Under the pieces are notes generated by a model. It saw nothing but the letters and a program-made list of their open reading frames with translations. It was not told the origin of the DNA and made no database searches. A program made the translations under genes and the position numbers. Below, one piece after another: positions 1 to 9,014 of a DNA stretch of 64,000 bases. Source of the stretch: an uncultured Lachnospira sp. (lineage in GTDB: Bacteria > Bacillota > Clostridia > Lachnospirales > Lachnospiraceae); NCBI GenBank assembly GCA_910587485.1, contig CAJUKN010000004.1, positions 138,920-202,919 of the forward strand, given 5' to 3'. Positions within the stretch are counted from its first letter, which is position 1. The number at the start of each line of letters is the position of its first letter.

Positions 1-155
1 AATGAAGCTGCTATCTGTTGAAACTTCTCGGCATCAACTGTTGACATAGAGAACAATAAAACAAAGAAGCACAATAACAAATTCATCAAATCACTAAAAG
101 TTGCCATCCATGCAGGCGACCCTGCTGGCGCATCTTCTTGCCTTTTTTTTGCCAT
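1..155 (-). CDS. motB: Flagellar motor stator protein MotB (partial, N-terminus only)
   Basis: Only the first ~51 codons are in the window; the rest lies beyond base 1. The translation starts MAKKRQEDAPAGSPAWMATF and runs into a hydrophobic segment rich in Leu, Cys and Phe, which matches the MotB N-terminus: a short charged cytoplasmic head, the invariant 'PAWM..F.DLM' element, and the single membrane helix with the proton- or sodium-binding Asp. MotB anchors the stator to peptidoglycan through an OmpA-like domain that is not visible here. The ATG overlaps the motA TGA by one base (TGATG), so the two stator subunits are translationally coupled. Identification is firm although the gene is cut. 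Confidence 0.93.
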   Translation of the reverse strand, partial: MAKKRQEDAPAGSPAWMATFSDLMNLLLCFFVLLFSMSTVDAEKFQQIAAS

Positions 156-946
156 CAGCCTTCACCTTCTTCCGTTGAAACCGCCTGCCTAACTGTAGGA
201 GATAAGAACGATTTTAATTTTTCCTCAATTACTCGTGGATTTTCACCAGCTTGTATTGAGAGAAGTCCCTCAATTACGATTTCTTTCATCTGATATTCTT
301 TACCATTAATATTCTTCATCTTGTTTGATATAGGTGTTGCCAACCAGTTTGCAATCAATGAACCATACAATGTAGTAAGTAAGGCAACCGCCATATTCGG
401 TCCGATTGTAGCCACATCATCCAACTTTTTCAACATATTAACAAGACCAACTAATGTACCAATCATACCCCACGCAGGTCCCATTGCAGCCCATGTATCA
501 AAGAATCCTGCACTGCTTTTATGTCGCTCATCCATATTAACAAGTTCTGTCTCAAGGATGCCTCTTACAAGCTCTGGCTCTGTACCATCGACAATAAGAA
601 GAATACCTTTTTTCATAAATTCATCTTCAAGATTACTTGCAACTTCTTCCAATGCAAGCAAGCCTTCTTTACGAGCCACATTAGATAAATCGATTATCTG
701 TTTAATTACAGCTCCATGGTCTAGTTTAGGGTCCTTAAACGCAATCCCTATACTCTTGAATCCACCAATAAATTCTGCCATCGTATAAGATGTCATCAAA
801 CTTGCGAGCGAACCACCAATCGTAATAATAATTGAGGGATAATCAATAAAGCTCCCTGTTATGGCAGATACACCACCACTGGAAATAATACCAAAAATAA
901 CCATTGCAAATCCGACAACTATACCTATGAGTGTAGCAATATCCAC
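155..946 (-). CDS. motA: Flagellar motor stator protein MotA
   Basis: 263 residues, the normal MotA length. Four membrane segments are visible (about residues 1-22, 32-52, 150-172 and 184-205). Between helices 2 and 3 lies the long cytoplasmic loop that contacts FliG. The 'AAMGPAWGMIGTLVGLVNML' stretch around residue 150 is the MotA/TolQ/ExbB signature with the conserved Pro pair. With MotB it forms the ion-driven stator that turns the rotor. It follows flbD closely (3 bases) and overlaps motB by one base, so it is the penultimate visible gene of the flagellar operon. Confidence 0.96.
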   Translation of the reverse strand: MDIATLIGIVVGFAMVIFGIISSGGVSAITGSFIDYPSIIITIGGSLASLMTSYTMAEFIGGFKSIGIAFKDPKLDHGAVIKQIIDLSNVARKEGLLALEEVASNLEDEFMKKGILLIVDGTEPELVRGILETELVNMDERHKSSAGFFDTWAAMGPAWGMIGTLVGLVNMLKKLDDVATIGPNMAVALLTTLYGSLIANWLATPISNKMKNINGKEYQMKEIVIEGLLSIQAGENPRVIEEKLKSFLSPTVRQAVSTEEGEG

Positions 947-948
947 TT

Positions 949-1161
949 TTAAACACCTTCCGTTTCCTTATATATCGTTCCTGAAAAGACCCTATGTTTA
1001 TAATCCACAACTTTATCAATAATTTCATCGGAAGACTCTTTTACTATGTACTTTGAACCTGTCGTAAGGGTAATAACCGTATCTGGAGTTTCCTCAATAG
1101 TTTGAATTATATCAGCATTAACCACTAACATTGAGCCATTAAGCCTTGTAACATTAATCAT
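949..1161 (-). CDS. flbD: FlbD family flagellar protein
   Basis: A 70-residue protein beginning MINVTRLNGS, the hallmark of the small FlbD family found between flgE and motA in Firmicutes and spirochaetes (in B. subtilis the family is called SwrD and raises motor torque). An upstream in-frame ATG exists at 1188, but the GGAG about 8 bases before the ATG at 1161 decides for the shorter form. There is no membrane segment. Its place directly before motA-motB fits a role in stator function rather than in export. The family call is secure; the molecular action is known only from relatives. Confidence 0.9.
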   Translation of the reverse strand: MINVTRLNGSMLVVNADIIQTIEETPDTVITLTTGSKYIVKESSDEIIDKVVDYKHRVFSGTIYKETEGV

Positions 1162-1359
1162 AATTATCTCCATAACATTATACTGCAAAATAAATAATAA
1201 ACATCACATAAAATTTTATTTAAAATAATTTAACAATATAAATGAATCCAAACACAAACAATTACAAAAAACTACAAGAGCACGGAACATAAGTTTCACC
1301 ATATCCATGCCCTTGTACTATTTTACACCATTCAATCTAACTAATCAAGAAAAATATCA

Positions 1360-2694
1360 TCAACGTTTCAAATTTATAAGTTCTTCTAATAACGAATCTG
1401 ATACTGTAATAATTCTTGAATTTGCCTGATATCCTCTCTGTGTTGTAATCATTGTAGTAAACTGGTCAGCTAAATCTACATTTGACATTTCAAGATATCC
1501 AGAAACTATCTTTCCACCAGTCTCTGATATATCTTGACCTATACCATCAAAAGAGCCTGAGTTCAATGTTGCTGAATATAAGTTTTCACCAATTTTTTCA
1601 AGACCTGTTGGATTTGCAAATGTTGTAATAGCTATCTGTCCAATAACCTTAGTATCACCATTACTATACTTTGCAACTACTTTTCCAGTTTCATCAATAC
1701 CAACTGACCTCATAACCCCTACTGCTTTACCTGCACCAACAACATTACCAGTTACTTCGTCTACTCTACCTGTGCCACTATCAATATCGGTAGCACTCGC
1801 ATACATGGTAACACCAGACGCATCCATACTAATTGTTGAAGATTGAGCGCCTCCTGTACCAATATTTTCCAAATCACCACTAGAATCTCCATCATAAATA
1901 AATGTCAAATCCAAATTAGCATTACTCATAGCGGAAGCACCCGAATTTTTATCAAATAATAAACGTGGTGCCGCTGCTGTGTCTAATATAATATTAGTCT
2001 TCTCGCCATTCTTTGTAACGGTTCCTTCTGCTATAGTATATTCTACATTCTGACCATTGACACCCTCATACTGTAATGTAAGAGAAGCCTGATACTCATT
2101 GCCCAGTGAATCAAAAAAGTTTACTGTAAATACACTGCTTTCAGTTGTTCTTGCATCAACATTACCAGTTATTGTGACATCGGTTGTCTTTGCAGGAGAT
2201 GTAAACATATACTCTGGACTCATTACATACACTGGCTGAACTTTATCTTTTATAATATTGCCATTCTCATCTGCTTTCCAGCCCATTACGTTAGCACCGC
2301 CTTGCGTAACAAGCGCACCACTCAAATCAGGCTTAAAATCACCAGCCCTTGTAAAGTATGTATTACCAGCGCTGTTTACTACAAAAAATGCATCGCCAGA
2401 TATATACAAATCCCAAGGATTATCTGTACGCTCATTAGAACCAGGTGTCATTGCTGCAGAAATTGCTCCTACTGATGAACCAAGACCAATCTGTTTAGGG
2501 TTTACACCACCTTTGCCACTCTCGGCATTAGGTCCTGTTGCTGTTTGTGTTGTTTGATAATATACATCTTTAAATGTTACGGATTGAGACTTATAAGCTA
2601 CTGTGTTAACATTGGCAATATTATTACCAATTACATCCATTCTCGTCTGATGTGTCTTAATTCCTGACACAGCAGAGAACAATGCTCTCATCAT
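1360..2694 (-). CDS. flgE: Flagellar hook protein FlgE
   Basis: 444 residues with the N-terminal rod/hook signature (MRALFSAVSGIKTHQTRMDV then GNNIANVNT) and the C-terminal counterpart ending in TTQRGYQANSRIITVSDSLL. These two helices form the D0 core of hook subunits. The middle carries the D1/D2 region with 'NPWDLYISGDAFFVV'. FlgE polymerises into the hook outside the cell and needs no Sec signal because it goes out through the flagellar type III apparatus. An AAGGAGG lies 9 bases before a tandem ATG-ATG, so either codon may be used. It follows flgD and the TIGR02530 gene, the usual order. Confidence 0.97.
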   Translation of the reverse strand: MMRALFSAVSGIKTHQTRMDVIGNNIANVNTVAYKSQSVTFKDVYYQTTQTATGPNAESGKGGVNPKQIGLGSSVGAISAAMTPGSNERTDNPWDLYISGDAFFVVNSAGNTYFTRAGDFKPDLSGALVTQGGANVMGWKADENGNIIKDKVQPVYVMSPEYMFTSPAKTTDVTITGNVDARTTESSVFTVNFFDSLGNEYQASLTLQYEGVNGQNVEYTIAEGTVTKNGEKTNIILDTAAAPRLLFDKNSGASAMSNANLDLTFIYDGDSSGDLENIGTGGAQSSTISMDASGVTMYASATDIDSGTGRVDEVTGNVVGAGKAVGVMRSVGIDETGKVVAKYSNGDTKVIGQIAITTFANPTGLEKIGENLYSATLNSGSFDGIGQDISETGGKIVSGYLEMSNVDLADQFTTMITTQRGYQANSRIITVSDSLLEELINLKR

Positions 2695-2791
2695 AATATA
2701 GTTCCTCCTTAATAATAAATAAATGATGATATGATGAGTGCTGTCTTATCCCATCAGGCATTCAGGGATAATTAACCTCCATAAGGTCCGG

Positions 2792-3217
2792 TTAAATAAT
2801 AACAGCCCCATCAATATTTGTGTAAATATTTTCATCGTTAGCTGCCTGACTCATCGCTGTAACAACGATTTTATTTTCTGTATTTACAATAAATGCCAAG
2901 TCATCTAACAATACCAGTGATTCCTTAATTCCTTTTAAGCTGGCTTTTTGCGTTCCTTCATTTAATCGAGAAATCTGTTCATCAGTAAGTTGAATATCTC
3001 TTTGCCTTAGCCTTGTATCAGCATGTTTTGAAAACTTTACTAATGACTGTGCTTCTCTTTCACCTACTGCTTCAGTAATACTTTTTTTCTGTTGAAATAT
3101 CTCTTGAAATGAAGCATTAGAAATATTCTTATTTTTACCTGCCGCATTGTCTTTTTTTATTGAACTAGTTGCCTGCTGTATAGAAGTAAAACCACCTGTT
3201 ACGATATGATTCATCAT
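2792..3217 (-). CDS. TIGR02530-type flagellar operon protein
   Basis: 141 residues. The C-terminal half holds 'KFSKHADTRLRQRDIQL' followed by a hydrophobic strand ending in 'DDLAFIVNTENKIVVTAM', which is the signature of the small conserved protein found between flgD and flgE in Firmicutes (TIGR02530, 'flagellar operon protein'). The N-terminal 60 residues are Ser/Lys/Gln-rich and look disordered. There is no signal peptide or membrane helix. The genomic position fits a hook-assembly role, but the family has no firmly assigned activity. A CCTCC motif on the plus strand just after 3217 gives the minus-strand GGAGG ribosome site. Confidence 0.8.
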   Translation of the reverse strand: MMNHIVTGGFTSIQQATSSIKKDNAAGKNKNISNASFQEIFQQKKSITEAVGEREAQSLVKFSKHADTRLRQRDIQLTDEQISRLNEGTQKASLKGIKESLVLLDDLAFIVNTENKIVVTAMSQAANDENIYTNIDGAVII

Positions 3218-3295
3218 AACCTCCTATTCCTATGCTATAAGTATTACATAAAGCATACAGATATAACTAAAATATTAGCATACTATAAAAATTAA

Positions 3296-3847
3296 TTATT
3301 TCTCAGGCTTCTCAGAATCTTCTGGCTTTTCAGATTCTCCTGGCTTTTCAGAATCTTCTGGTTTTCCAGAATCTTCTGGCTTTTCTGGTTCCTCTGGTTT
3401 TCCTGGTTTTGAGATAGAATCAAAATAATCTGTATCAAGCACTGTATCCAAATCAGCAATATCATAAAGCTTTTTATTGATTCCAAGATAAATCTTGCCA
3501 TCAATATTTTCCCAATAATCAACCTTTCCTGATATCATATTCTCACCATTGATATCAGTTTTCATAATAACCGTTTTTCCAATAAGCTCTGATGCCATTT
3601 GCTGCTCTGTTTTATTAAGCATACTCTTTGTTGCTTCAACCTGTGAGAATGTAGCCATCTGTGCAATATACTGCGTATTATCTGTAGGTTCCAATGGGTC
3701 TTGATACTGCATCTGTGCAACCATAAGCGCAAGGAAATCATTAATATCTAATGTATTTTTTCCTTTTTCCTCTTTCCTTGTCGAACTTATATTTGATGTT
3801 GTATTATCTGTATCAAATTTTCCATTTATAATATTTTGATATACCAT
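3296..3847 (-). CDS. flgD: Flagellar hook assembly scaffold FlgD with a Lys/Pro/Glu repeat tail
   Basis: 183 residues. The N-terminal half contains the FlgD signature 'FLALMVAQMQYQDPLEP' and 'AQMATFSQVEATKSM', which caps the growing hook. A Tudor-like strand region follows (about residues 85-135). The last ~35 residues, after 'DYFDSIS', are an imperfect KPEDSE-type repeat that replaces the usual C-terminal end. The repeat is also visible in the DNA as a degenerate 24-30 bp direct repeat at about 3300-3410. It sits between fliK and the TIGR02530 gene. The FlgD call is firm; the function of the tail is unknown. Confidence 0.93.
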   Translation of the reverse strand: MVYQNIINGKFDTDNTTSNISSTRKEEKGKNTLDINDFLALMVAQMQYQDPLEPTDNTQYIAQMATFSQVEATKSMLNKTEQQMASELIGKTVIMKTDINGENMISGKVDYWENIDGKIYLGINKKLYDIADLDTVLDTDYFDSISKPGKPEEPEKPEDSGKPEDSEKPGESEKPEDSEKPEK

Positions 3848-3874
3848 ATAAACTCCTTTCTACGTCCTTATTTT

Positions 3875-5338
3875 CTATGCAGAAAACTCAACGCTACTAT
3901 TTTCATTCATTGTTGCTTCCTTATGAACTTCTGTTACTTCTTCTTCATCTGTGAAATTCAAATGAACATGCTGTTTCTTTGTGCCATTTGTTTGTTGCTG
4001 TGGATTACTTCCATTAAAATTATCCTGACTATGAAAAGCATTGTTTTGCACAGTAACTTCTACAGCCTCAACCTTAAGCCCTTGATTTGACATATTTTCT
4101 TTGAGAACATTTAATTGCCCCTCTAAGGCTTTTTTAACCTGCTCATTTTCAGCTACTATCTTTGCAGTGACAACACCTTCACGCACTGAAACAAGAAGAT
4201 TCACTTTTCCTAAGTTTTCAGGATTAAGTGCTATCTCCATACTCTTAAGCTGACTCGTGACATTCAATTTAATAGAATCCACTACCTGTCTTACAATATC
4301 AGCGGGCTTCACATCAACTTCATTTGCAAATGCTGTCTCAAATGTCTTAGCAAGCTGAGCTGCTACATTAGTACTTGAAGTCATATCTGGATTAACTTCT
4401 GTGTTATTTTTGCTATTTTCAAACACATTCTGTTTTGCATTACCATTAGAATCATTTGCAAACGAATTACTATTCTTATTGCTTACAGAAGATGTAGTTA
4501 TTTTTTCAGAAATCACCTGCTCTAAACTAGAACCATCATCTACAACATATTCTTCAGACTTCATCTGTACTTCTTCTTGTATACCAGACTGTTTTTCATT
4601 GTTCTGCAAACCTGCTGCATGTTCTGCTGTTACTTGATTTTGCGTGTCAACATTATCTGTATATGCTTGTGCGATACCTTTAAATTGCTCTTCACTAATG
4701 CCATATTGTGAATCTGCACTCGTCACTATATCAGAAACAACTTGAATAATCTCTTTTAACTTTAAAGATAACTCTGAATCGGTAATAACGGACATTGCAT
4801 CTTGTTTGCCTGACACTTGTGCAATTAAATTTGTCACATTATTTGGCTCAAGCAAATCGGCAGATGTTAATCCTAATTCAGACATGACCTTTTGATACTC
4901 TTCATCAGATATGCCTAATATTTCTTTAATAGTCTCAACAACTTCAGACACCATCTTTTTAACTGTTTCTTCTTCATCAATATCTTCTTCATTATCACAA
5001 ACTTCAAGTTCTGCTTTTTCTTTATTTTGAGCTGTTTCCTTTACCTGATTATCTTGTGATAAAGTATCTGTCTTGGTTATTTTATCTACATTGTTTGTGT
5101 TTGATATATTGTTAGAATTATCTTTCATATCATCTTTTACAAACACACTGTCTATTGATGTTTTACTGCCCTTTATCTGTCCAACACCTTTTATACTGTT
5201 TGAAATTGGTAATAAGCTGCTTATAGACTTTGCCATAACATCAGCAAACACGTTGGACCTATCTGTTTTTTTTGTGTCTGACAATGATTGAGCATTTGTA
5301 TTTCGTCCAAACATTCCAGTAATTGCTGTATCCACCAT
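3875..5338 (-). CDS. fliK: Flagellar hook-length control protein FliK
   Basis: 487 residues with the low sequence conservation typical of FliK: a long Ser/Asn/Lys/Glu-rich, probably extended N-terminal ruler (residues 1-340) and a compact C-terminal substrate-switch domain. The C-terminal domain holds 'LKSMEIALNPENLGKVNLLV' and then 'ENEQVKKALEGQLNVLKENM', the recognisable Flg_hook motif (about residues 370-440). FliK is secreted during hook growth and switches the export gate from hook to filament substrates. GGAGG lies upstream of the ATG. The gene is preceded by an unusually long gap of 193 bases for this operon. Confidence 0.93.
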   Translation of the reverse strand: MVDTAITGMFGRNTNAQSLSDTKKTDRSNVFADVMAKSISSLLPISNSIKGVGQIKGSKTSIDSVFVKDDMKDNSNNISNTNNVDKITKTDTLSQDNQVKETAQNKEKAELEVCDNEEDIDEEETVKKMVSEVVETIKEILGISDEEYQKVMSELGLTSADLLEPNNVTNLIAQVSGKQDAMSVITDSELSLKLKEIIQVVSDIVTSADSQYGISEEQFKGIAQAYTDNVDTQNQVTAEHAAGLQNNEKQSGIQEEVQMKSEEYVVDDGSSLEQVISEKITTSSVSNKNSNSFANDSNGNAKQNVFENSKNNTEVNPDMTSSTNVAAQLAKTFETAFANEVDVKPADIVRQVVDSIKLNVTSQLKSMEIALNPENLGKVNLLVSVREGVVTAKIVAENEQVKKALEGQLNVLKENMSNQGLKVEAVEVTVQNNAFHSQDNFNGSNPQQQTNGTKKQHVHLNFTDEEEVTEVHKEATMNENSSVEFSA

Positions 5339-5470
5339 ATCATACCTCCTTTCCTTACCACATAAGTATCCTTATGTTAAAAATATTTATAATACATACT
5401 ATTTTATGACATATAAAAATTGTACAAACAATTCTATAACATAATAAAAATAGTATATACTACTATAGTA

Positions 5471-5499
5471 TTATTCGGAATAAATGCATTATTTCTTTA
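5471..5499 (-). promoter_or_regulatory. Possible sigma-D (FliA-type) promoter before fliK
   Basis: In the 193-base gap between the ylxF-like gene and fliK the minus strand carries TAAA, then 17 bases, then CCGAATAA. The motility sigma factor consensus is TAAA-N15-GCCGATAA, so the -10 has an extra base and the spacing is slightly long. It is recorded because a mid-operon gap of this size is otherwise unexplained. Low confidence. Confidence 0.2.
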
Positions 5500-5531
5500 G
5501 GCAAAACCCAAAAGATTCAAACATTTTTCCT

Positions 5532-6305
5532 TTACGATGGAAACATAATTGCTGTCAATTTTGCAGCATATACAGGGTCCATCTCTGCCATAACAGCCGC
5601 CCGTTGTTTTGGTGTCATACTTAAGAGTATTCTTGTAACAACATAGGCATCTCCTGTCATCTCTTCCATAATTGCAGCAGCTGCCTTAGGCTCCATTGAA
5701 GCATATGTAGTAGCCCACTCTTGAATTTTCTTAGAAAATTGTATTCTTTCAACTACTTGTTCATAAAGTGATGCTGCATTATCTGGATTTATTTCTTCAT
5801 ACCATTTTTTATATTCTTCAATGTCAGGCGCATTTTCATTAAACACTACCTGATCATCAAACTCTTTCTTTAACTGCTCAAAGTATTCTTGATTTTCTTC
5901 ATATACTTTTAAACGTGAAATTTCTGCCTGTAATTGAGCAATCTGCTCGTCGGTATTGCTTCCACTTGTTTTGTATTGCTCAATTTCTTTCTCAAGTTCT
6001 TTAATTCGCTCAATTGCCTCTGCAAGTGTCTTATATTTATTGCCATTTTCTTCAATAATTTCATCATCACTAGCATCTGGCAAAATCTTATTAATAACTG
6101 GAACATTTTTTAGAGCAGGTCTTAACATTGTGCCAATACCGCCAACATCCATTTTAATCAAAAGAGCAAATATGACAATCCATATCAATATAATAAGCAA
6201 AGCTAATAAAATGCCAACAATACCGCCGCTTTTTTCTTCTGCTTCTTCGCCATCTTTTCTATCTAAGTCCAAATCGTCATTCGATTTCTTTTTTTTCTTA
6301 GCCAT
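5532..6305 (-). CDS. YlxF/MotE-like flagellar protein with MgtE-N-type domain
   Basis: 257 residues. A Lys/Asp-rich head is followed by one membrane helix (about residues 29-51), then a coiled coil (about 90-150), and a C-terminal helical domain with 'MEPKAAAAIMEEM' and 'MTPKQRAAVMAEMDPVYAAK'. That repeat pattern is the MgtE N-terminal/FliG-like fold found in YlxF of Bacillus and MotE of alphaproteobacteria, where the protein chaperones or stabilises the stator or basal body. It is encoded directly after fliJ (2-base gap), where ylxF sits in Bacillus. It is not a magnesium transporter: the channel domain is absent. Confidence 0.8.
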   Translation of the reverse strand: MAKKKKKSNDDLDLDRKDGEEAEEKSGGIVGILLALLIILIWIVIFALLIKMDVGGIGTMLRPALKNVPVINKILPDASDDEIIEENGNKYKTLAEAIERIKELEKEIEQYKTSGSNTDEQIAQLQAEISRLKVYEENQEYFEQLKKEFDDQVVFNENAPDIEEYKKWYEEINPDNAASLYEQVVERIQFSKKIQEWATTYASMEPKAAAAIMEEMTGDAYVVTRILLSMTPKQRAAVMAEMDPVYAAKLTAIMFPS

Positions 6306-6307
6306 TG

Positions 6308-6763
6308 TTAATCCTCTCTCCCACTCTTATCATTGTATGTAAAACTTACAAGTTGGTCAATTTCTTTCTTTTCTTCAACATTCAACTCAAGTTTAAATTC
6401 CTCAAATGCCTTTTCTTTTAATTTCTCATGTATTTTTCTGTCTTGAACCGCCTCATTAAGCTTTTCTCTACATTTCTCAAGATTTTTTTGAGCTATACGA
6501 AGAACCACTGCTTGTTGATTCATAAATTCTTCTATCGTTTTTATATATTCATTACTTCGCCTTACCAAAGCTACATTTAATCTGCCTGATGATAGACGCC
6601 TTACATCTTCTATATACGTATTCCTGCGTTCAATAAGCGCTCTCAATTTTTCTTCCTCGATTGAAACACGATTCATAGCCTCTGCAAATTCTGTCTTTGC
6701 TTGTGTTTCCAACCGCTCTTTAATATTTAGAACATTTTGCAGCTTATAAATAAACTTAGCCAT
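6308..6763 (-). CDS. fliJ: Flagellar export chaperone-escort FliJ
   Basis: 151 residues forming one long antiparallel coiled coil, with 'FIYKLQNVLNIKERLETQAK' at the start and a charged, heptad-like body throughout. FliJ occupies the centre of the FliI hexamer, cycles export chaperones and helps to couple FliI to the FlhA gate. The identification rests on length, coiled-coil character, the N-terminal 'F.Y.LQ.VL..KE' pattern and position directly after fliI. It ends 2 bases before the ylxF-like start, so these genes are cotranscribed. Sequence identity within this family is low, so context carries much of the weight. Confidence 0.88.
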   Translation of the reverse strand: MAKFIYKLQNVLNIKERLETQAKTEFAEAMNRVSIEEEKLRALIERRNTYIEDVRRLSSGRLNVALVRRSNEYIKTIEEFMNQQAVVLRIAQKNLEKCREKLNEAVQDRKIHEKLKEKAFEEFKLELNVEEKKEIDQLVSFTYNDKSGRED

Positions 6764-6813
6764 ATATGTCTCACTCCTGTGATGATTCTATATGTATGGA
6801 CTTTTAATGAATT

Positions 6814-8133
6814 TTATTCTTCATAATCATTAAAGATGGATTCCAATATAGAAAGCTCTTCTTCAAATGAAAACTTTTCATCTGTTTGCTGCATCAAAAA
6901 ACTATTGACTGCATCAATTTTAGAAATGGCGTAATCAATATTTTTATTACTACCCTTTTTATATGCTCCTATATTAATTAAATCTTCTGCTTCATTGTAG
7001 GTTGCCATAACATTTTTCAGACGACCTGCAATCTTTTTATGCTCTTTTGTCGAAATTTGACTCATACATCTTGATATACTCTGCAAGATATCAATCGCTG
7101 GATAATGATTCTTATGTCCTAACTTTCTGGATAAGATAATATGCCCATCAAGAATACTTCTGGCAGTATCTGTAATTGGTTCATTAAAATCATCACCATC
7201 AACCAAGACTGTATATAACCCTGTGATGGAGCCTTTTCTTGCCATTCCTGCTCGTTCAAGAAGTTTTGGCATCTCCGAATAAACACTTGGCGGATATCCT
7301 CTTGTCACTGGAGGCTCACCTGATGCAAGCCCAATCTCTCTTTGTGCCATCGAAAAACGTGTAAGAGAATCCATCATCAGAAGGACATCTTCTCCTTGGT
7401 CACGAAAATACTCAGCAATTGCTGTTGCTGTCTTTGCCGCTTTATTACGAATGAGTGCTGGTTTATCAGAAGTTGCCACTACTAAGACACTTCTTCGCAT
7501 ACCCTCTTCGCCTAAATCCCTCTCAACAAACTCTCGTACTTCTCTTCCTCGCTCACCTATAAGAGCAATCACATTAATATCAGCTCTTGTATTTCTTGCA
7601 AACATACCTAAAAGTGTACTTTTTCCAACGCCACTGCCAGCAAATATGCCAATTCTTTGTCCTTTTCCAACAGTCAAAAGCCCATCAACTGCCTTGACTC
7701 CAAGTGGTAATACTTGACTTATAATCTCTCTTGACATTGGGTCTGGCGGGGTTGCCTCAACAGGATACTCTTCTACTAATCCTAATTCTTCTCCATTAAT
7801 AGGGTTTCCCAAGCCATCCAACGTGTGACCCAAAACCTCATATCCAACTTTAACGCCTAATGGTTTCTCTGTATTTTTAACAATACACCCCGGTCCAACA
7901 CCATCTACTTTATCAAATGGCATCAATAAAACTCTGTTATCCTTAAATCCAACAACCTCTGCATACACAGGCATTGAATTATCTGGAACATAAATTTCAC
8001 ACAAATCATTCAGCTTGGCATCTGGTCCAATGGACTCTATGGTTAATCCAACAATCTTTGCAACCTTCCCAAGCTTATCATAAAAGGATTCCTGCATCAA
8101 ATGTTCATATTTTAATTGGTTAATTACTGACAT
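6814..8133 (-). CDS. fliI: Flagellar export ATPase FliI
   Basis: 439 residues, the standard size. Walker A is GSGVGKST (about residues 166-173), Walker B is 'DVLLMMDSLTRF', and the family motif 'GEPPVTRGYPPSVYSEMPKL' is complete. The conserved 'GERGREVREFVERDL' is also present. FliI is a hexameric F1-like ATPase on the cytoplasmic face of the export apparatus that helps unfold and load substrates, regulated by FliH and FliJ, its neighbours here. No catalytic residue seems missing. It starts 32 bases after the end of fliH. Confidence 0.97.
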   Translation of the reverse strand: MSVINQLKYEHLMQESFYDKLGKVAKIVGLTIESIGPDAKLNDLCEIYVPDNSMPVYAEVVGFKDNRVLLMPFDKVDGVGPGCIVKNTEKPLGVKVGYEVLGHTLDGLGNPINGEELGLVEEYPVEATPPDPMSREIISQVLPLGVKAVDGLLTVGKGQRIGIFAGSGVGKSTLLGMFARNTRADINVIALIGERGREVREFVERDLGEEGMRRSVLVVATSDKPALIRNKAAKTATAIAEYFRDQGEDVLLMMDSLTRFSMAQREIGLASGEPPVTRGYPPSVYSEMPKLLERAGMARKGSITGLYTVLVDGDDFNEPITDTARSILDGHIILSRKLGHKNHYPAIDILQSISRCMSQISTKEHKKIAGRLKNVMATYNEAEDLINIGAYKKGSNKNIDYAISKIDAVNSFLMQQTDEKFSFEEELSILESIFNDYEE

Positions 8134-8165
8134 TTAAGCACTTCCTCCAAATCGCTTATTGTTTC

Positions 8166-9014
8166 TTATTCCAGACAGCTAAGTAATTTAATCTTCTTTG
8201 TTAAATTGTTTAATTCTGTATCAAGGCTGCAATCAAAAATGCCACTGTCTGTCTCTATAATACATTGATTATTTTCCATCGTGGAATCCTCAATGATATT
8301 TAATGATAACTCTTTTGTACTTGCACAAAAAATTTTCCCTTGATTCGCTGATACAAAAGGATAATCGTCACAAGATACCTTAATTAAAATCTCATCACTT
8401 TTATATGAATTGGCAAGTACGCCATTTATCAAATGTATAAGAATATCTTTGTTATCTTGTGCTAAAACAAGAGTAAACGACTGAAAGACCTCTAAAAGTG
8501 TTTCAACTAATTCCGACTCCATCTGCTTGCGCCTTTGTTCATATTCTGCTTCAAGCTGACTGCGCCTGTCTTGAATTTCATTTTCTAATTGTTCTTGTCT
8601 TAGCTCTAACTCCCTAGTTGCCTTTGTAATTCCTTCTTGATATCCTTGTTCTTTTGCTTGGCTCATAGACTCTTGTATCTCTCCTTGAGCCTCCTCTATT
8701 ATCTTTTGTGCCTGTAAATTTGCATCCTCTATTATCTGAGCAGACTCTTGATTTGCCTCCTCAATCTTTCTTGCAATATCTTCTGGTGTAAATGTTTCTT
8801 CTTCATTCTCACCTTCACCTAAAATTGTATCTTCATCTGTTAATCGTTCCACAACATCTGCTGTAAGACCATTGACAAAACCATCTGGGTCTGCCACACC
8901 ATTATAATCTTCTGATTCAATAAGATTTTTTAATTTTGCCCGAATCAGTTCATTATAATCAATGATACGCTCTTCTTTGGTGACCATTGAACTTCTTTTT
9001 AATAAATTAGACAA
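8166..9014 (-). CDS. fliH: Flagellar assembly protein FliH (TTG start)
   Basis: 282 residues: a charged N-terminal third, a long Glu/Gln-rich coiled coil (about residues 85-180) with AQKIIEEAQGEIQ-type repeats, and a C-terminal globular domain like the V-ATPase E subunit. This architecture is that of FliH, the stator that binds and inhibits FliI. The start is a TTG at 9014, chosen because GGAGGTGA lies about 9 bases upstream within the 3' end of fliG; the first ATG is nine codons later and has no ribosome site. The gene overlaps fliG by 8 bases, which suggests translational coupling. Confidence 0.87.
   Translation of the reverse strand: MSNLLKRSSMVTKEERIIDYNELIRAKLKNLIESEDYNGVADPDGFVNGLTADVVERLTDEDTILGEGENEEETFTPEDIARKIEEANQESAQIIEDANLQAQKIIEEAQGEIQESMSQAKEQGYQEGITKATRELELRQEQLENEIQDRRSQLEAEYEQRRKQMESELVETLLEVFQSFTLVLAQDNKDILIHLINGVLANSYKSDEILIKVSCDDYPFVSANQGKIFCASTKELSLNIIEDSTMENNQCIIETDSGIFDCSLDTELNNLTKKIKLLSCLE

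Noticed and set aside
3292..3522. Open frame rich in Gln/Lys/Leu in the flgD 3' region
   Set aside because: It is the shadow of the flgD Lys/Pro/Glu repeat in another frame; it has no ribosome site of its own.
5532..6305. MgtE magnesium transporter
   Set aside because: Only the MgtE-N-like helical domain is present with one membrane helix; no channel or CBS domain, and the gene sits in the flagellar operon.
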